Positions 25,476 through 34,300 of a stretch of DNA of 34,594 nt are shown one piece after another. This DNA comes from an uncultured Acetatifactor sp. (GTDB lineage Bacteria; Bacillota; Clostridia; Lachnospirales; Lachnospiraceae): the NCBI GenBank assembly GCA_910586215.1, contig CAJUGH010000040.1, forward strand, positions 1 to 34,594, written 5' to 3'. The position numbers and the translations under genes were made by a program. Below the pieces are notes generated by a model. That model ran no database searches. It was not told the origin of the DNA and worked only from the letters and a program-made list of their open reading frames with translations. Within the stretch, counting starts at the first letter, position 1; each line of letters begins with the position of its first letter.

Positions 25476-26264
25476 GTGGCTACTTTATCATTGAAAGTGA
25501 TTGACAGGAACGAGAATACCATCTGCGTGGCAAGCGGTGAGGATTTTGTGGATCTGGTGTGCATGCACACCTATGAGGAGGGGGACAGGATCAGCCTGGA
25601 GACCTCAGAGAAAAACATCTATCTGAACTGGCAGGTGGATGACGCCCTTGGCGCCGCGTTCGTGTATGTCACAGACAATGTGTCTTATCAGATTCCCTTT
25701 GGGGAGAAGCGGATCAGCTATTCCCCTAAAGTATTCTCCGGCGACAGGCATTATCTTTATGTCCAGGTGGCCAGGCCTGACGAGGTGGAAGCCTACCGGA
25801 ACCTGGCACTGAACCCGGCCGACCAGCACTGCCAGGTGCCCTGTTTCCCCCACGCCTCCGCCAATGTGGAGACCCGTGGAGAGTCTGTGTTTGCGGCCAA
25901 GAATGCCATAGACGGTGTCCGGGCGAACCTGTCCCATGGACAATGGCCTTACGAATCCTGGGGCATCAACCGCCAGGAGGACGCCGTGATGCGGGTGGAT
26001 TTCGGGAGGAGGATACGGACAGGAAAAGTAGTGCTTTATACGCGCGCGGACTTCCCCCATGATAACTGGTGGGTACAGGTGACACTGCGTTTCTCGGACG
26101 GCAGCAGCCAGGATTTTGCCCTGGAGAAGTCCCGTGTGGGCCATGTGCTCACATTTCCGGAGCGGGAGATCACCTGGATCGAGCTTGGCAATCTAATCAA
26201 AGCGGATGATCCTTCGCCTTTTCCGGCCCTGAGCCAGATGGAGGTGTATGGGAGAAACGCCTGA
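25476..26264 (+). CDS. Cytoplasmic carbohydrate-binding protein with discoidin-like C-terminal domain
   Basis: A 262-residue protein without signal peptide or membrane segment. The C-terminal part (about 107-260) fits the F5/8-type-C/discoidin jelly-roll fold used in carbohydrate binding: it opens with NLALNP, continues through ASANVETRGESVFAA, WGINR, DFGRRI and RADFPHDNWW, and ends LSQMEVYG. The N-terminal part (about 1-105) is beta-rich and unassigned. The start is GTG, with GAGAGGG seven bases upstream. It lies two bases after one permease and 15 bases before the other, so it is a true operon member. Why a carbohydrate-binding protein should stay inside the cell is not known; it may buffer, sense or present the imported sugar. 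Confidence 0.8.
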   Translation: MATLSLKVIDRNENTICVASGEDFVDLVCMHTYEEGDRISLETSEKNIYLNWQVDDALGAAFVYVTDNVSYQIPFGEKRISYSPKVFSGDRHYLYVQVARPDEVEAYRNLALNPADQHCQVPCFPHASANVETRGESVFAAKNAIDGVRANLSHGQWPYESWGINRQEDAVMRVDFGRRIRTGKVVLYTRADFPHDNWWVQVTLRFSDGSSQDFALEKSRVGHVLTFPEREITWIELGNLIKADDPSPFPALSQMEVYGRNA

Positions 26265-26279
26265 AAAAGGAGGTATCCT

Positions 26280-27119
26280 ATGAAGTCGGCACATAAAAAA
26301 GCCGTACTTGGTAAAGTGATTGTATATGTGATATTGATTTTCATTGCGCTCATCATGGTCATACCGTTTTTGTGGATGCTGTCAGCTTCCATTAAGAGCG
26401 ACCGTGAGGTGTTCCAGGTGAATCCCTTTGTGTGGATCCCGGAGAACCCCAAGTGGAGCAATTATACAGATATCTGGACGAAGATTCCCTTTGGCACCTT
26501 TGTGCTGAACACAGTGTTCCTGACGCTGGTGGTGACCTGCCTGCAGCTTCTGACCAGCAGCTTCGCGGCCTATTCCTTTGCAAAGCTGCACTTCAGGAAT
26601 AAGAATACCCTGTTTCTGGCCTATATCGCCACCATTGCCATGCCCTGGCAGGTGTACATGGTGCCCCAGTTTATCATGATGCGGCGGATGGGCTTAAACG
26701 ACAAGCTGCTTGCCATCATATGCCTGCAGGCGTTCTCAGCCTTTGGTGTGTTCATGATGAAGCAGTTCTATGAGGACATTCCCAATGATCTGTGTGAGGC
26801 GGCGCGGATAGATGGCATGAACGAATACCGGATCTATGCGAAGATCATGCTGCCCCTGTCCAAACCGGCCCTGTCCACCTTGACAATCTTTACCTTCGTG
26901 ACCACCTGGAACGACTACCTGGGTCCCTTGATCTATCTGAAGAGCCAGGAGAAGAAGACCATCCAGCTGGGACTGAAGATGTTCATCAGCCAGTATTCTT
27001 CGGATTATGGGCTGATCATGGCGGGATCCGTATTGTCCCTGATCCCGGTGCTGATCATGTTCCTGATCCTGCAGAAGTATTTTGTGGAAGGTGTGGCATC
27101 CACTGGTCTGAAGGGCTAA
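26280..27119 (+). CDS. ABC sugar importer permease, MalG/UgpE-like (CUT1)
   Basis: A 279-residue permease with six membrane segments and the docking motif CEAARIDGMNEYRIY near residue 177. The ending GVASTGLKG is characteristic of MalG-type subunits. AAGGAGG stands six bases before the start. It closes the second importer operon and is followed by a strong terminator. No ATPase gene is present. Confidence 0.94.
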   Translation: MKSAHKKAVLGKVIVYVILIFIALIMVIPFLWMLSASIKSDREVFQVNPFVWIPENPKWSNYTDIWTKIPFGTFVLNTVFLTLVVTCLQLLTSSFAAYSFAKLHFRNKNTLFLAYIATIAMPWQVYMVPQFIMMRRMGLNDKLLAIICLQAFSAFGVFMMKQFYEDIPNDLCEAARIDGMNEYRIYAKIMLPLSKPALSTLTIFTFVTTWNDYLGPLIYLKSQEKKTIQLGLKMFISQYSSDYGLIMAGSVLSLIPVLIMFLILQKYFVEGVASTGLKG

Positions 27120-27130
27120 CCAAAAAAATG

Positions 27131-27163
27131 TGCTGCGGAGCAGTTATCCGCAGCATTTTTTTT
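27131..27163 (+). terminator. Intrinsic terminator of the second importer operon
   Basis: TGCTGCGG (27131-27138) pairs with CCGCAGCA (27148-27155) around a nine-base loop, followed by eight T. The A-run before the stem may let it work in both directions. Confidence 0.9.
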
Positions 27164-27174
27164 GCTCTTTTTGC

Positions 27175-27309
27175 TCATATGCGGGCACGATTTACATCCG
27201 TACGTTTCCCGTTGGCTGAATTGTTCATTAAAAAGTTACGTTCAGCCGCGCCATTCGCAAAACCGCGCATATAGCGCTTTTCGCCGCTTCGCGGCTCATT
27301 TTTGCTCAT
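27175..27309 (-). CDS. Possible 44-residue basic peptide inside the intergenic element
   Basis: A small minus-strand frame begins MSKNEPRSGEKRYMRGF and has GAGGGAG ten bases before its ATG. Its stop overlaps the second copy of the repeated ATGAGCAAAAA start region. The peptide is strongly basic, without recognisable domain. The repeated nature of the DNA makes a real gene uncertain. Confidence 0.2.
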   Translation of the reverse strand: MSKNEPRSGEKRYMRGFANGAAERNFLMNNSANGKRTDVNRARI

Positions 27310-27324
27310 AAGCGGGCGCTCCCT

Positions 27325-27386
27325 CAGTGAAAAGCAATGGTTGAAAATTCGTGCGAGCACGATTTTCAACCATATGTTTTTCACTG
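27325..27386. repeat. 62-bp imperfect palindrome upstream of the sigma-factor promoter
   Basis: CAGTGAAAA (27325-27333) pairs with TTTTCACTG (27378-27386); ATGGTTGAAAAT pairs with ATTTTCAACCAT in the middle layer; CGTG/CACG closes a four-base loop. Only small bulges interrupt the fold. It ends 22 bases before the -35 hexamer of the sigma-factor gene. No T-run follows. Confidence 0.65.
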
Positions 27387-27408
27387 GCTGAACTGTTAAA
27401 CTATAATA

Positions 27409-27437
27409 TAGACAGGATGGGCGATAAGATATATAAT
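27409..27437 (+). promoter_or_regulatory. Sigma-A promoter of the sigma-factor gene
   Basis: TAGACA (27409-27414) and a perfect TATAAT (27432-27437) are 17 bases apart. Transcription would start near 27444, about 107 bases before the start codon. A second TATAAT at 27402-27407 has a poor -35. Confidence 0.7.
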
Positions 27438-27550
27438 GATTATAACAAATGATGCGCATTGTTGGGAATGACGGCATTATGGATGAGTATTGACCGGTAT
27501 GCACGCCTAGCGCGCAAAGGGGTGTAAAAGGGGAATGAGGGGTGAGACAG

Positions 27551-28123
27551 ATGATGGGTGCAGCGTGGACGTCATCCATGAGGACGGAAGAAGATCAGAT
27601 CCTTGCATCTGAACTGTTCCTGGCATACCAGAAGGCCATGTACAGGATTGCGTTTGAAATACTGAAGAACCAGGAGGACGCTGAGGATGCGGTGATGAAT
27701 GCGGCCATGAACATTTGCAGGGATTTTGGCAGGATCAAGCAGCTGGGTACAGAGGAAAGAAAGGCCAGGATTCTTGCCATTGCGAAGAATGCAGCCACGG
27801 ATATTTACCGGAAGAACAGGAAGAGAGGAGCCTGCAGGGGGGATATGTGTCTGTACCTGGAAGGGCGGGAAGAGAAGGGGGACAGTCTGGAAGGCACACT
27901 GGAGATCTTCGCTGGGGAGAATGCTTTTGGCAGGCTGCAGAAGTATGTGCTACAGCTGAAGGAAAAGTATCAGCATATTCTGGTCATGAAATATTATGAC
28001 GAAATGAGTAACAAGGAAATCGCAGAGCAACTGCATCTGCCGGAAAGCACAGTGGGCACACAGCTTCAGCGGGCAAAGCAAATATTGCAGCAGACGCTTG
28101 AGGAGGGAGAGGCACGAAAGTAA
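27551..28123 (+). CDS. RNA polymerase sigma factor, ECF-like sigma-70 family
   Basis: A 190-residue sigma factor with only regions 2 and 4. Region 2 (about 15-85) has the EDAEDAV segment that contacts core polymerase. Region 4 (about 125-180) has MSNKEIAEQLHLPESTVGTQL, the helix-turn-helix for -35 recognition. ATG 27551 is chosen for GAGGGG eight bases upstream; GTG 27542 overlaps that site. No anti-sigma gene follows; the next gene is the giant RHS protein 227 bases on. A role in its expression or in envelope stress is possible but not shown. Confidence 0.9.
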   Translation: MMGAAWTSSMRTEEDQILASELFLAYQKAMYRIAFEILKNQEDAEDAVMNAAMNICRDFGRIKQLGTEERKARILAIAKNAATDIYRKNRKRGACRGDMCLYLEGREEKGDSLEGTLEIFAGENAFGRLQKYVLQLKEKYQHILVMKYYDEMSNKEIAEQLHLPESTVGTQLQRAKQILQQTLEEGEARK

Positions 28124-28215
28124 ACACATCCATGTTGCCTGGCAGGCCCCTGACCGGGTATACGCTTGAAGGATTCCATCGTTGGAAATCATCACCAAAG
28201 TACATATGATTTTTT

Positions 28216-28267
28216 TGTCAAAAACGCTGAAAATAATATTTTTTTGTCAAAATGGGATATTTTGACA
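28216..28267 (+). promoter_or_regulatory. Three TGTCAAAA boxes upstream of the RHS gene
   Basis: TGTCAAAA occurs at 28216-28223 and 28245-28252, each after a run of T, 29 bases apart. An inverted copy, TTTTGACA, lies at 28260-28267, forming a dyad with the second box around a seven-base centre. The last box contains TTGACA (28262-28267), a perfect -35; the best -10 at 17 bases is TAGTAA, while TATAAA at 28279 is too close. The boxes are likely binding sites for a regulator. The rest of the 28124-28350 gap is AT-rich. Confidence 0.55.
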
Positions 28268-28350
28268 TTCCCAGACGTTATAAATAGTAAAAGAATAGGG
28301 AAATCTGGCGGAGACAAAAAAGGAAATACATGTAGAAGGGAGAAAAAAGG

Positions 28351-31300
28351 ATGAGGAACACGAGACACGGAAAGGACTTCAGACGTCTGGCGGCCCTGCT
28401 GCTGTCGATGGCCCTGCTGCTGACAGACGCTACCCTTGTGAATGCCGCGGAGGCAGCGGTGAACGCCCCGGCTGTATCCCCGGAGGGCACCATGGATTTT
28501 TCTGTCCCGGAGGACACCGGTGACGGGGACCAAAAGGAAACCACAGACCCTTCGGAGCAGGATGGATCTCCGGACGGCGCGGAGGGAGAAGGCCAGGAGG
28601 GAAGCACGGCTTCACCGGAGCCCACGGAAACCGACAGCCCGGACGGCGCGGAGGGAGAAGGCCAGGAGGGAAGCACGGCTTCACCGGCGCCCACGGAAAC
28701 CGCCAGCCCGGACGGCGCGGAGGGAGAAGGCCAGGAGGGAAGCACGGCTTCACCGGCGCCCACGGATCCTTCAGACCCGGACACGCAGGATCCTGCGGCG
28801 GACGGCAACGGGACAGATATCCCTGGCAGTGACACTGCCTTTCCCTCCGTCTCTGACGGGGATGCCGCCCTTCCTTCCGTGTCCGATGGTGACGCGGCCC
28901 TGCCTGGCCGGGAGCCGGAACGTTTCCATGAGGAAGCCGTCCCGGAGGATTACGGCACCCTGGTGTCCTACGATGCCTACAGCCGTACCTACCACGTGGA
29001 CGGGGACAGCTACATCACTGTCATCGGCAATGACGGCAGTACTTACATAGATGAAGACGGGCTCCTGCAGTCCGTGGACAACCGTCTGGTGCAGGAGGAG
29101 TCCGCCCTGTTCTCCCTGATGGGGGCAGGTTCTACAGCGTATCGCAACAGCGCAGGCGACTACACCGTGCTGTTCCCGGGGGACATGGGTACCGGCGGCA
29201 CGGATGCCGGGGAAGCACAGACAGGAACCGCTGGCTATGGAACCCCGGAAACGGGCGCAGGCATCACCATCCTGTCCGGCGGCCATGCCATGATCCTTTA
29301 TCCCGCGGAAGGTACCTTCCGGGATGGCTTGGTCCGGGACAACGCCATCCGTTACAGCAACGTATTCCCGGACATCGACTACCAGTACACCGTCCTGGGG
29401 GACAGCGTGAAGGAGGATATCATCCTCTTGTCCCGGACCAGTAAGAATACCTTTTCCTACCTGGTGGACGCGGACGGGCTGGAGGCGGCCCTGGTGAACA
29501 ATACCCTCTTCCTGTATGAGGACGGGACAGACCCGGAGACCGGGGCGGTCTTCGTGCTGGAGGCCCCGGAGATGGAGGATGCCGCAGGGGAGGTCAGCTT
29601 CGGTATACGCATGTCCCTGGAGGAGCGGGCGGATGGCATGTATCTGGTGACAGTGTCCCCGGACACCGCCTGGCTGGATGACCCCGCCCGGGTCTATCCC
29701 GTGCGCATTGACCCAACAGCAGTCCAGGTCACGGGCAGCGCCATCCGCATCGCCTGTGCCGAGGAGGGAAGTCCGAATACGGTCATCGGGGACAACCAGT
29801 ACCCCTATGTGGGCTATGATGACGGCATCACCTCCGGCAATTATGCAGGCTTTGGCAGCAGGCACTTGAACTGCCGTTCCTACTTTGCCATTGACTATGA
29901 TTTTTCGAAGCTTACAGCAGAGGCGGAGATCGTCTCCGCCACCTTCCAGGTGTACCAGAAGACGAGATGGAGCAAGGGTACAAGCGAATTCGGCCTTTAC
30001 GGCGTGGAAGAACCCTGGCAGGTGAAGGGGCTCACCTGGAATAACCAGCTTGCCTACAGCCACTATTTCCTGGATGCCCAGAATGCCACCACTACCCGGG
30101 GCCAGGCCCTGTCCTTTGATGTGACGGAGGAGGTCAGCGCCTGGATCAACGGAACCGCCGAGAACCACGGTTTTGTTATGAAGGCGCAGGTGGAAGCGCC
30201 CAATAGAGAGGCCGCCGATGCAGGGGTGAAGATGCAGTGTGAGGTCTTCTATAACAATTCCTCCTCGCGCTATGCCCCGAAGCTTGTATTGTCCTGGACG
30301 GGGGAACTGACCGACCTGGATGCCATGTCCCTGGACGATACCACCATAGAGATCTATCCCGTGGTGGAACGGAAGGGCGACAAGTCCACTTCCACCCTGG
30401 GCGTGGTGGCCCATGGCCTGGCCAGGGCTGGCAGTACTGTCCACTACAGCCTGGTGAATGGCACCACCGGGGAGACGGTGGCGGCCACCAGCCTGCAGTA
30501 TCCGGATTCCGGTCTGTACGCAGGGGCATTCCCTACCGCCATGGAGTATAAGAGACGACTTTCCAACTGGCAGAGCGAGGTGTTTTCGAACCTGGTGCCG
30601 GGACAGCTTTACTATATAGAGGCTTACGCCGAAGGCCCCCTGGAGGTACCCGGCACAGGGGAGGGCAGCGGTGCAGGGGATGGAACAGGCAGCACTGTCA
30701 CAGGCCCCATTGTGAAGGGAGCCACTGTCACCAGCGATACCTTCCTTATCTACCGGGAGGGAGCCCTGGACCTGATCCCACGGATCGCCCTCCACTATGG
30801 CGTGGAAACCGACACCATCATGGCGGACATGCGTATGCAGGATGCCCTGACAAAAGAAGGGAATCTGTTGTTCATCCGTAACCCTGGGAATACCGCACCC
30901 TATACCGCCGGGGAACTGCCCCTTTTCTACAAGGCGATTGTGGACGGCCTTCTCCTGGGCCGGGCACAGGACTGCGAGTATGGCTTCGAGCCTGTCAACC
31001 TGAACACCGGCAACTTCTACATGGAGCAGACAGATGCCGCGAACGCTGACCTGGGTGGGGATTTCACCATTTCCAGGGCCTACAATTCCCTGGGGGCAGG
31101 CTATAAGGGCAGCCTGGGTTATGGCTGGAGCACGCCCCTGGACGAACGCCTGGGGGAACTTGCGGACGGCAGCCTGCTGTGGCTCAGGGGTACCGGGAAC
31201 ATCGTCACTTTCCAGAAAAATGAAACAGGCTACAGTGCCCCTGCAGGCCAGGACTATGCCCTGGAGGAGACGGAGGGCGGTTACGCCATAAAAGATCTGG

Positions 31301-34300
31301 ATACCCTGGAAATTTACCTTTTCAGCGCCTACGGGCTGCTTACGGCCAGGGAGGACTTATACGGCAACCGCACCACCTATGCCTATGACATGGATCTGCG
31401 CCTGCGGGCGGTGAACACGCCGTCCGGGAAATCCTATGGAATTGCCCTGGACGGGGAGAACCGGATCACGGCCATTACCCTGCCAGACGGCGGCACTGTG
31501 TCCTATGCCTATGACGGGGAGGGTAATCTCTCCTCCGTGACCGATCCCGCCGGGGACAGCCTCCGCTTCGAATATGACAGTGCCCACCGCATGACTGCCT
31601 GGTATGACGAGAACGGCCACCAGGTGGTGAAAAACACCTACGATGGGGAAGGCCGCGTTATCAAGCAGGAGGATGCGGAGGGCGCAGTGGTCACTCTCTC
31701 CTATGAGACCACAGGGGAAGGCCATGCAGGCGTCACCCGTGCCACAGATGCCCTGGGGAATGTGACCCTCTACCACTATGACACCCAGGGTCGTACCACA
31801 GGCATTGAATACCCGGATGGCACCAGGGAAGGCCGCTCCTATGATGTCCAGGGGCATCTGTCCGCCGTGACCGACAGACAGGGCGTTACCACCACATACA
31901 CTTATGATACACAGGGGCACCTGCTCACAGAGACGCGCCAGGACGGCACCCTGCGCCGGTATTCCTATACCGCAGCCGGGCTGCCGGAGACTGTCACGGA
32001 TTTTGACGGCGCTATGACCCGCTATGTCTATGACGGGAAGAACCGTGTGACCAGCATTACGGATCCGGAGGGCGGCATCACTTCCTATGCCTACGATGTC
32101 ATGAACCGTGTCACCGGCAGCACGGACCCGGAGGGCCACACCACTTCCTACACCTATGAAGGCAGCGGCGCCTGCCCTGTGTCCATGACGGACGGGGAAG
32201 GGAACACCTGGCGCTATACCTATGATGCCATGAACCGTTCCACCAGCGCCACGGATCCGGAGGGCCACACCGCCCGCAGCGCCTACAATGCCAAGGGCTG
32301 GAACATAAAAGAGACCGATGCAGAAGGGAACAGCACCATTTATACCTTCGACAAGGCCGGTGCCGTCACCGCCATCACCGACAGGGAGGGCAGCACCAGT
32401 TCCTTTGCCTATGACCGGATGAACCGCATGCTCTCCGGGAAGGATCCCCTGGGCAACACCCTGGCCTACACCTATGATGCCAATGGGAATAAGATAACGG
32501 AGACCGATGCAGAAGGGAACACCACTTCCTATACCTATGATGCCATGGGCCGGGTGGCCTCCGTCACGGATCCGGAGGGAGGCATTACTTCCTATACCTA
32601 CGATGCCGCTGGCAGGATCCTCACCGTGACCGACCGGACCGGCGCCGTGACCTCCTGCACCTATGATCTCGTCACAGGGGCAGTGTTGTCCGTGACGGAT
32701 GCCAGGGGCAGCGTTACCACCTACGAAAACGATGCACTGGGACGTGTGACCCGGATCCTCTATCCGGACGGCTCCAAGGTGTCCTATGCCTATGACAGGC
32801 TGGGGCGCGTGGTATCCACCACAGACCAGCTGGGTACCACCACAACCCTTTCCTATGACAGGAATGGCAACCTGGTTTCCATCCGGGAGGGCGGGGACAA
32901 GGTTTACATTTATGAATATGACGCCAGGAACCTGCTGGTAAGGACCACCGATCCTCTGGGCGGCGTCTGTGCTTATATCTATGATGGTGCCGGGAACCTG
33001 GTCTCTGCCACCAATGAGCTGGGCAGCACCACGGCCTACGCCTATGATGCCCTGGATCGCCTGGTGTCCGTGACGGATGCCCTGGGAGGTGTCCTGTCCT
33101 ACACCTATGACAAAGAGGACAGGCCTCTGTCCGTGGCCACTCCGGAGGGCAGGCAGACCACTTTCGCCTATGATGCCATCGGCCAGATGACTGCACAGAC
33201 CGATCCTGCAGGGAACAGAACCACCTACACCTATGACGGCATCAGCCGTCTGCTCTCCGCCGCGGATCAGGAAGGTACAACTGCGGCATACAAATATGAT
33301 AAAAACAGCCTGCTGGTGGAAGAAACCGATGCCCTGAGCAACGGACATTCCTACACCTATGATAAGGAAGGCCGGGTACTCACCGACACCTACCCCAACG
33401 GGGAAAAGGAGACCTGGACGTACCTGCCTACCGGCCAGGCTGCCACCCACACCGACCGCTACGGCGTGCGCACCACCTGCTACTACGATGCCATGGGCCG
33501 TGTCACCCTGGCCGTGGACACCGCAGGCAACCGCATGTCCTATGAATATGACGCTGCCGGGAACCTGGTGCGCCAGACCGATGTGCTGGGCCGCAGTGCC
33601 CTCTACGGATATGATGCGTATGGCCGTGCCACTTCCGTGACGGATGTGGACGGGGCAGTGACCACCTATGCCTATGATGCCTGTGACCGCCTGGTGCAGG
33701 TGACGGATCCCGCAGGCAATGTGACCACCTATGCATATGACGCGGCGGGCAACCTGACAGGCCTCACAAAGCCCGGGGAGGCCGCCTACGCCTATACCTA
33801 CGATGCCTTAAGCCGTCTGTGCGGGAAGGTGGATCCCGAGGGGGCTGCCACGTCCTTCGCCTATGACAGGGACGGCAACCTCACCGCCCATGTGGACGGC
33901 AACGGCGTGGAGACCGCCTACGGATACGATGCCCTGGGCCGACTCGTTTCCTACACGGATGGCAATGGCGGCGTGACCGCCTACGCCTATGACACCCGCA
34001 GCAGACTGGCTTCCATCACCACCCCGGAAGGGATCACCGAGTCCTACGGCCATGACGCCGTGGGCAACCTGACCAGCGTCACGGACGGTACTGGGGAGAC
34101 CTGGCGTTATACCTATGACAGACTCTACCGCCTGGTGAGGCAGACATCCCCCCTGGGTGCACAGGAGACCTACACCTATGATAAACATGACGTGGTCACA
34201 AGTGTCACGGACGCCCTGGGCGCAGTGACCCTCTATAAGACCAATGCCAACGGCCAGGTGGTGAAACAGACCAACGCCAACGGCGGCGCCTATGTATATG

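Larger units (their letters stand above)
27168..27397. repeat. Repeat-rich structured intergenic element
   Basis: Two near-identical blocks open with TTTTTGCTCATA and GCGGGC (27168-27186 and 27299-27317, 18 of 19 bases equal). Two others read TGGCTGAA-T/C-TGTT (27213-27225 and 27385-27397). Between them are compact dyads such as GCCGC/GCGGC (27283-27295) and GCGC-ATATA-GCGC (27265-27277). The blocks look like two copies of one module, with different inner parts. It resembles a dispersed intergenic repeat or a structured RNA, but no known family is recognised. Confidence 0.5.

Noticed and set aside
28771..30795. Long open frame of 674 codons on the minus strand opposite the RHS gene
   Set aside because: It mirrors codon bias of the real plus-strand gene, has low-complexity Gly/His/Val composition and no ribosome site or known domain.
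31357..33450. Open frame of 697 codons on the minus strand opposite the YD repeats
   Set aside because: The repeated codons of the YD array keep the opposite frame open; the product is a repetitive Gly/Ile/Val string with no family features.
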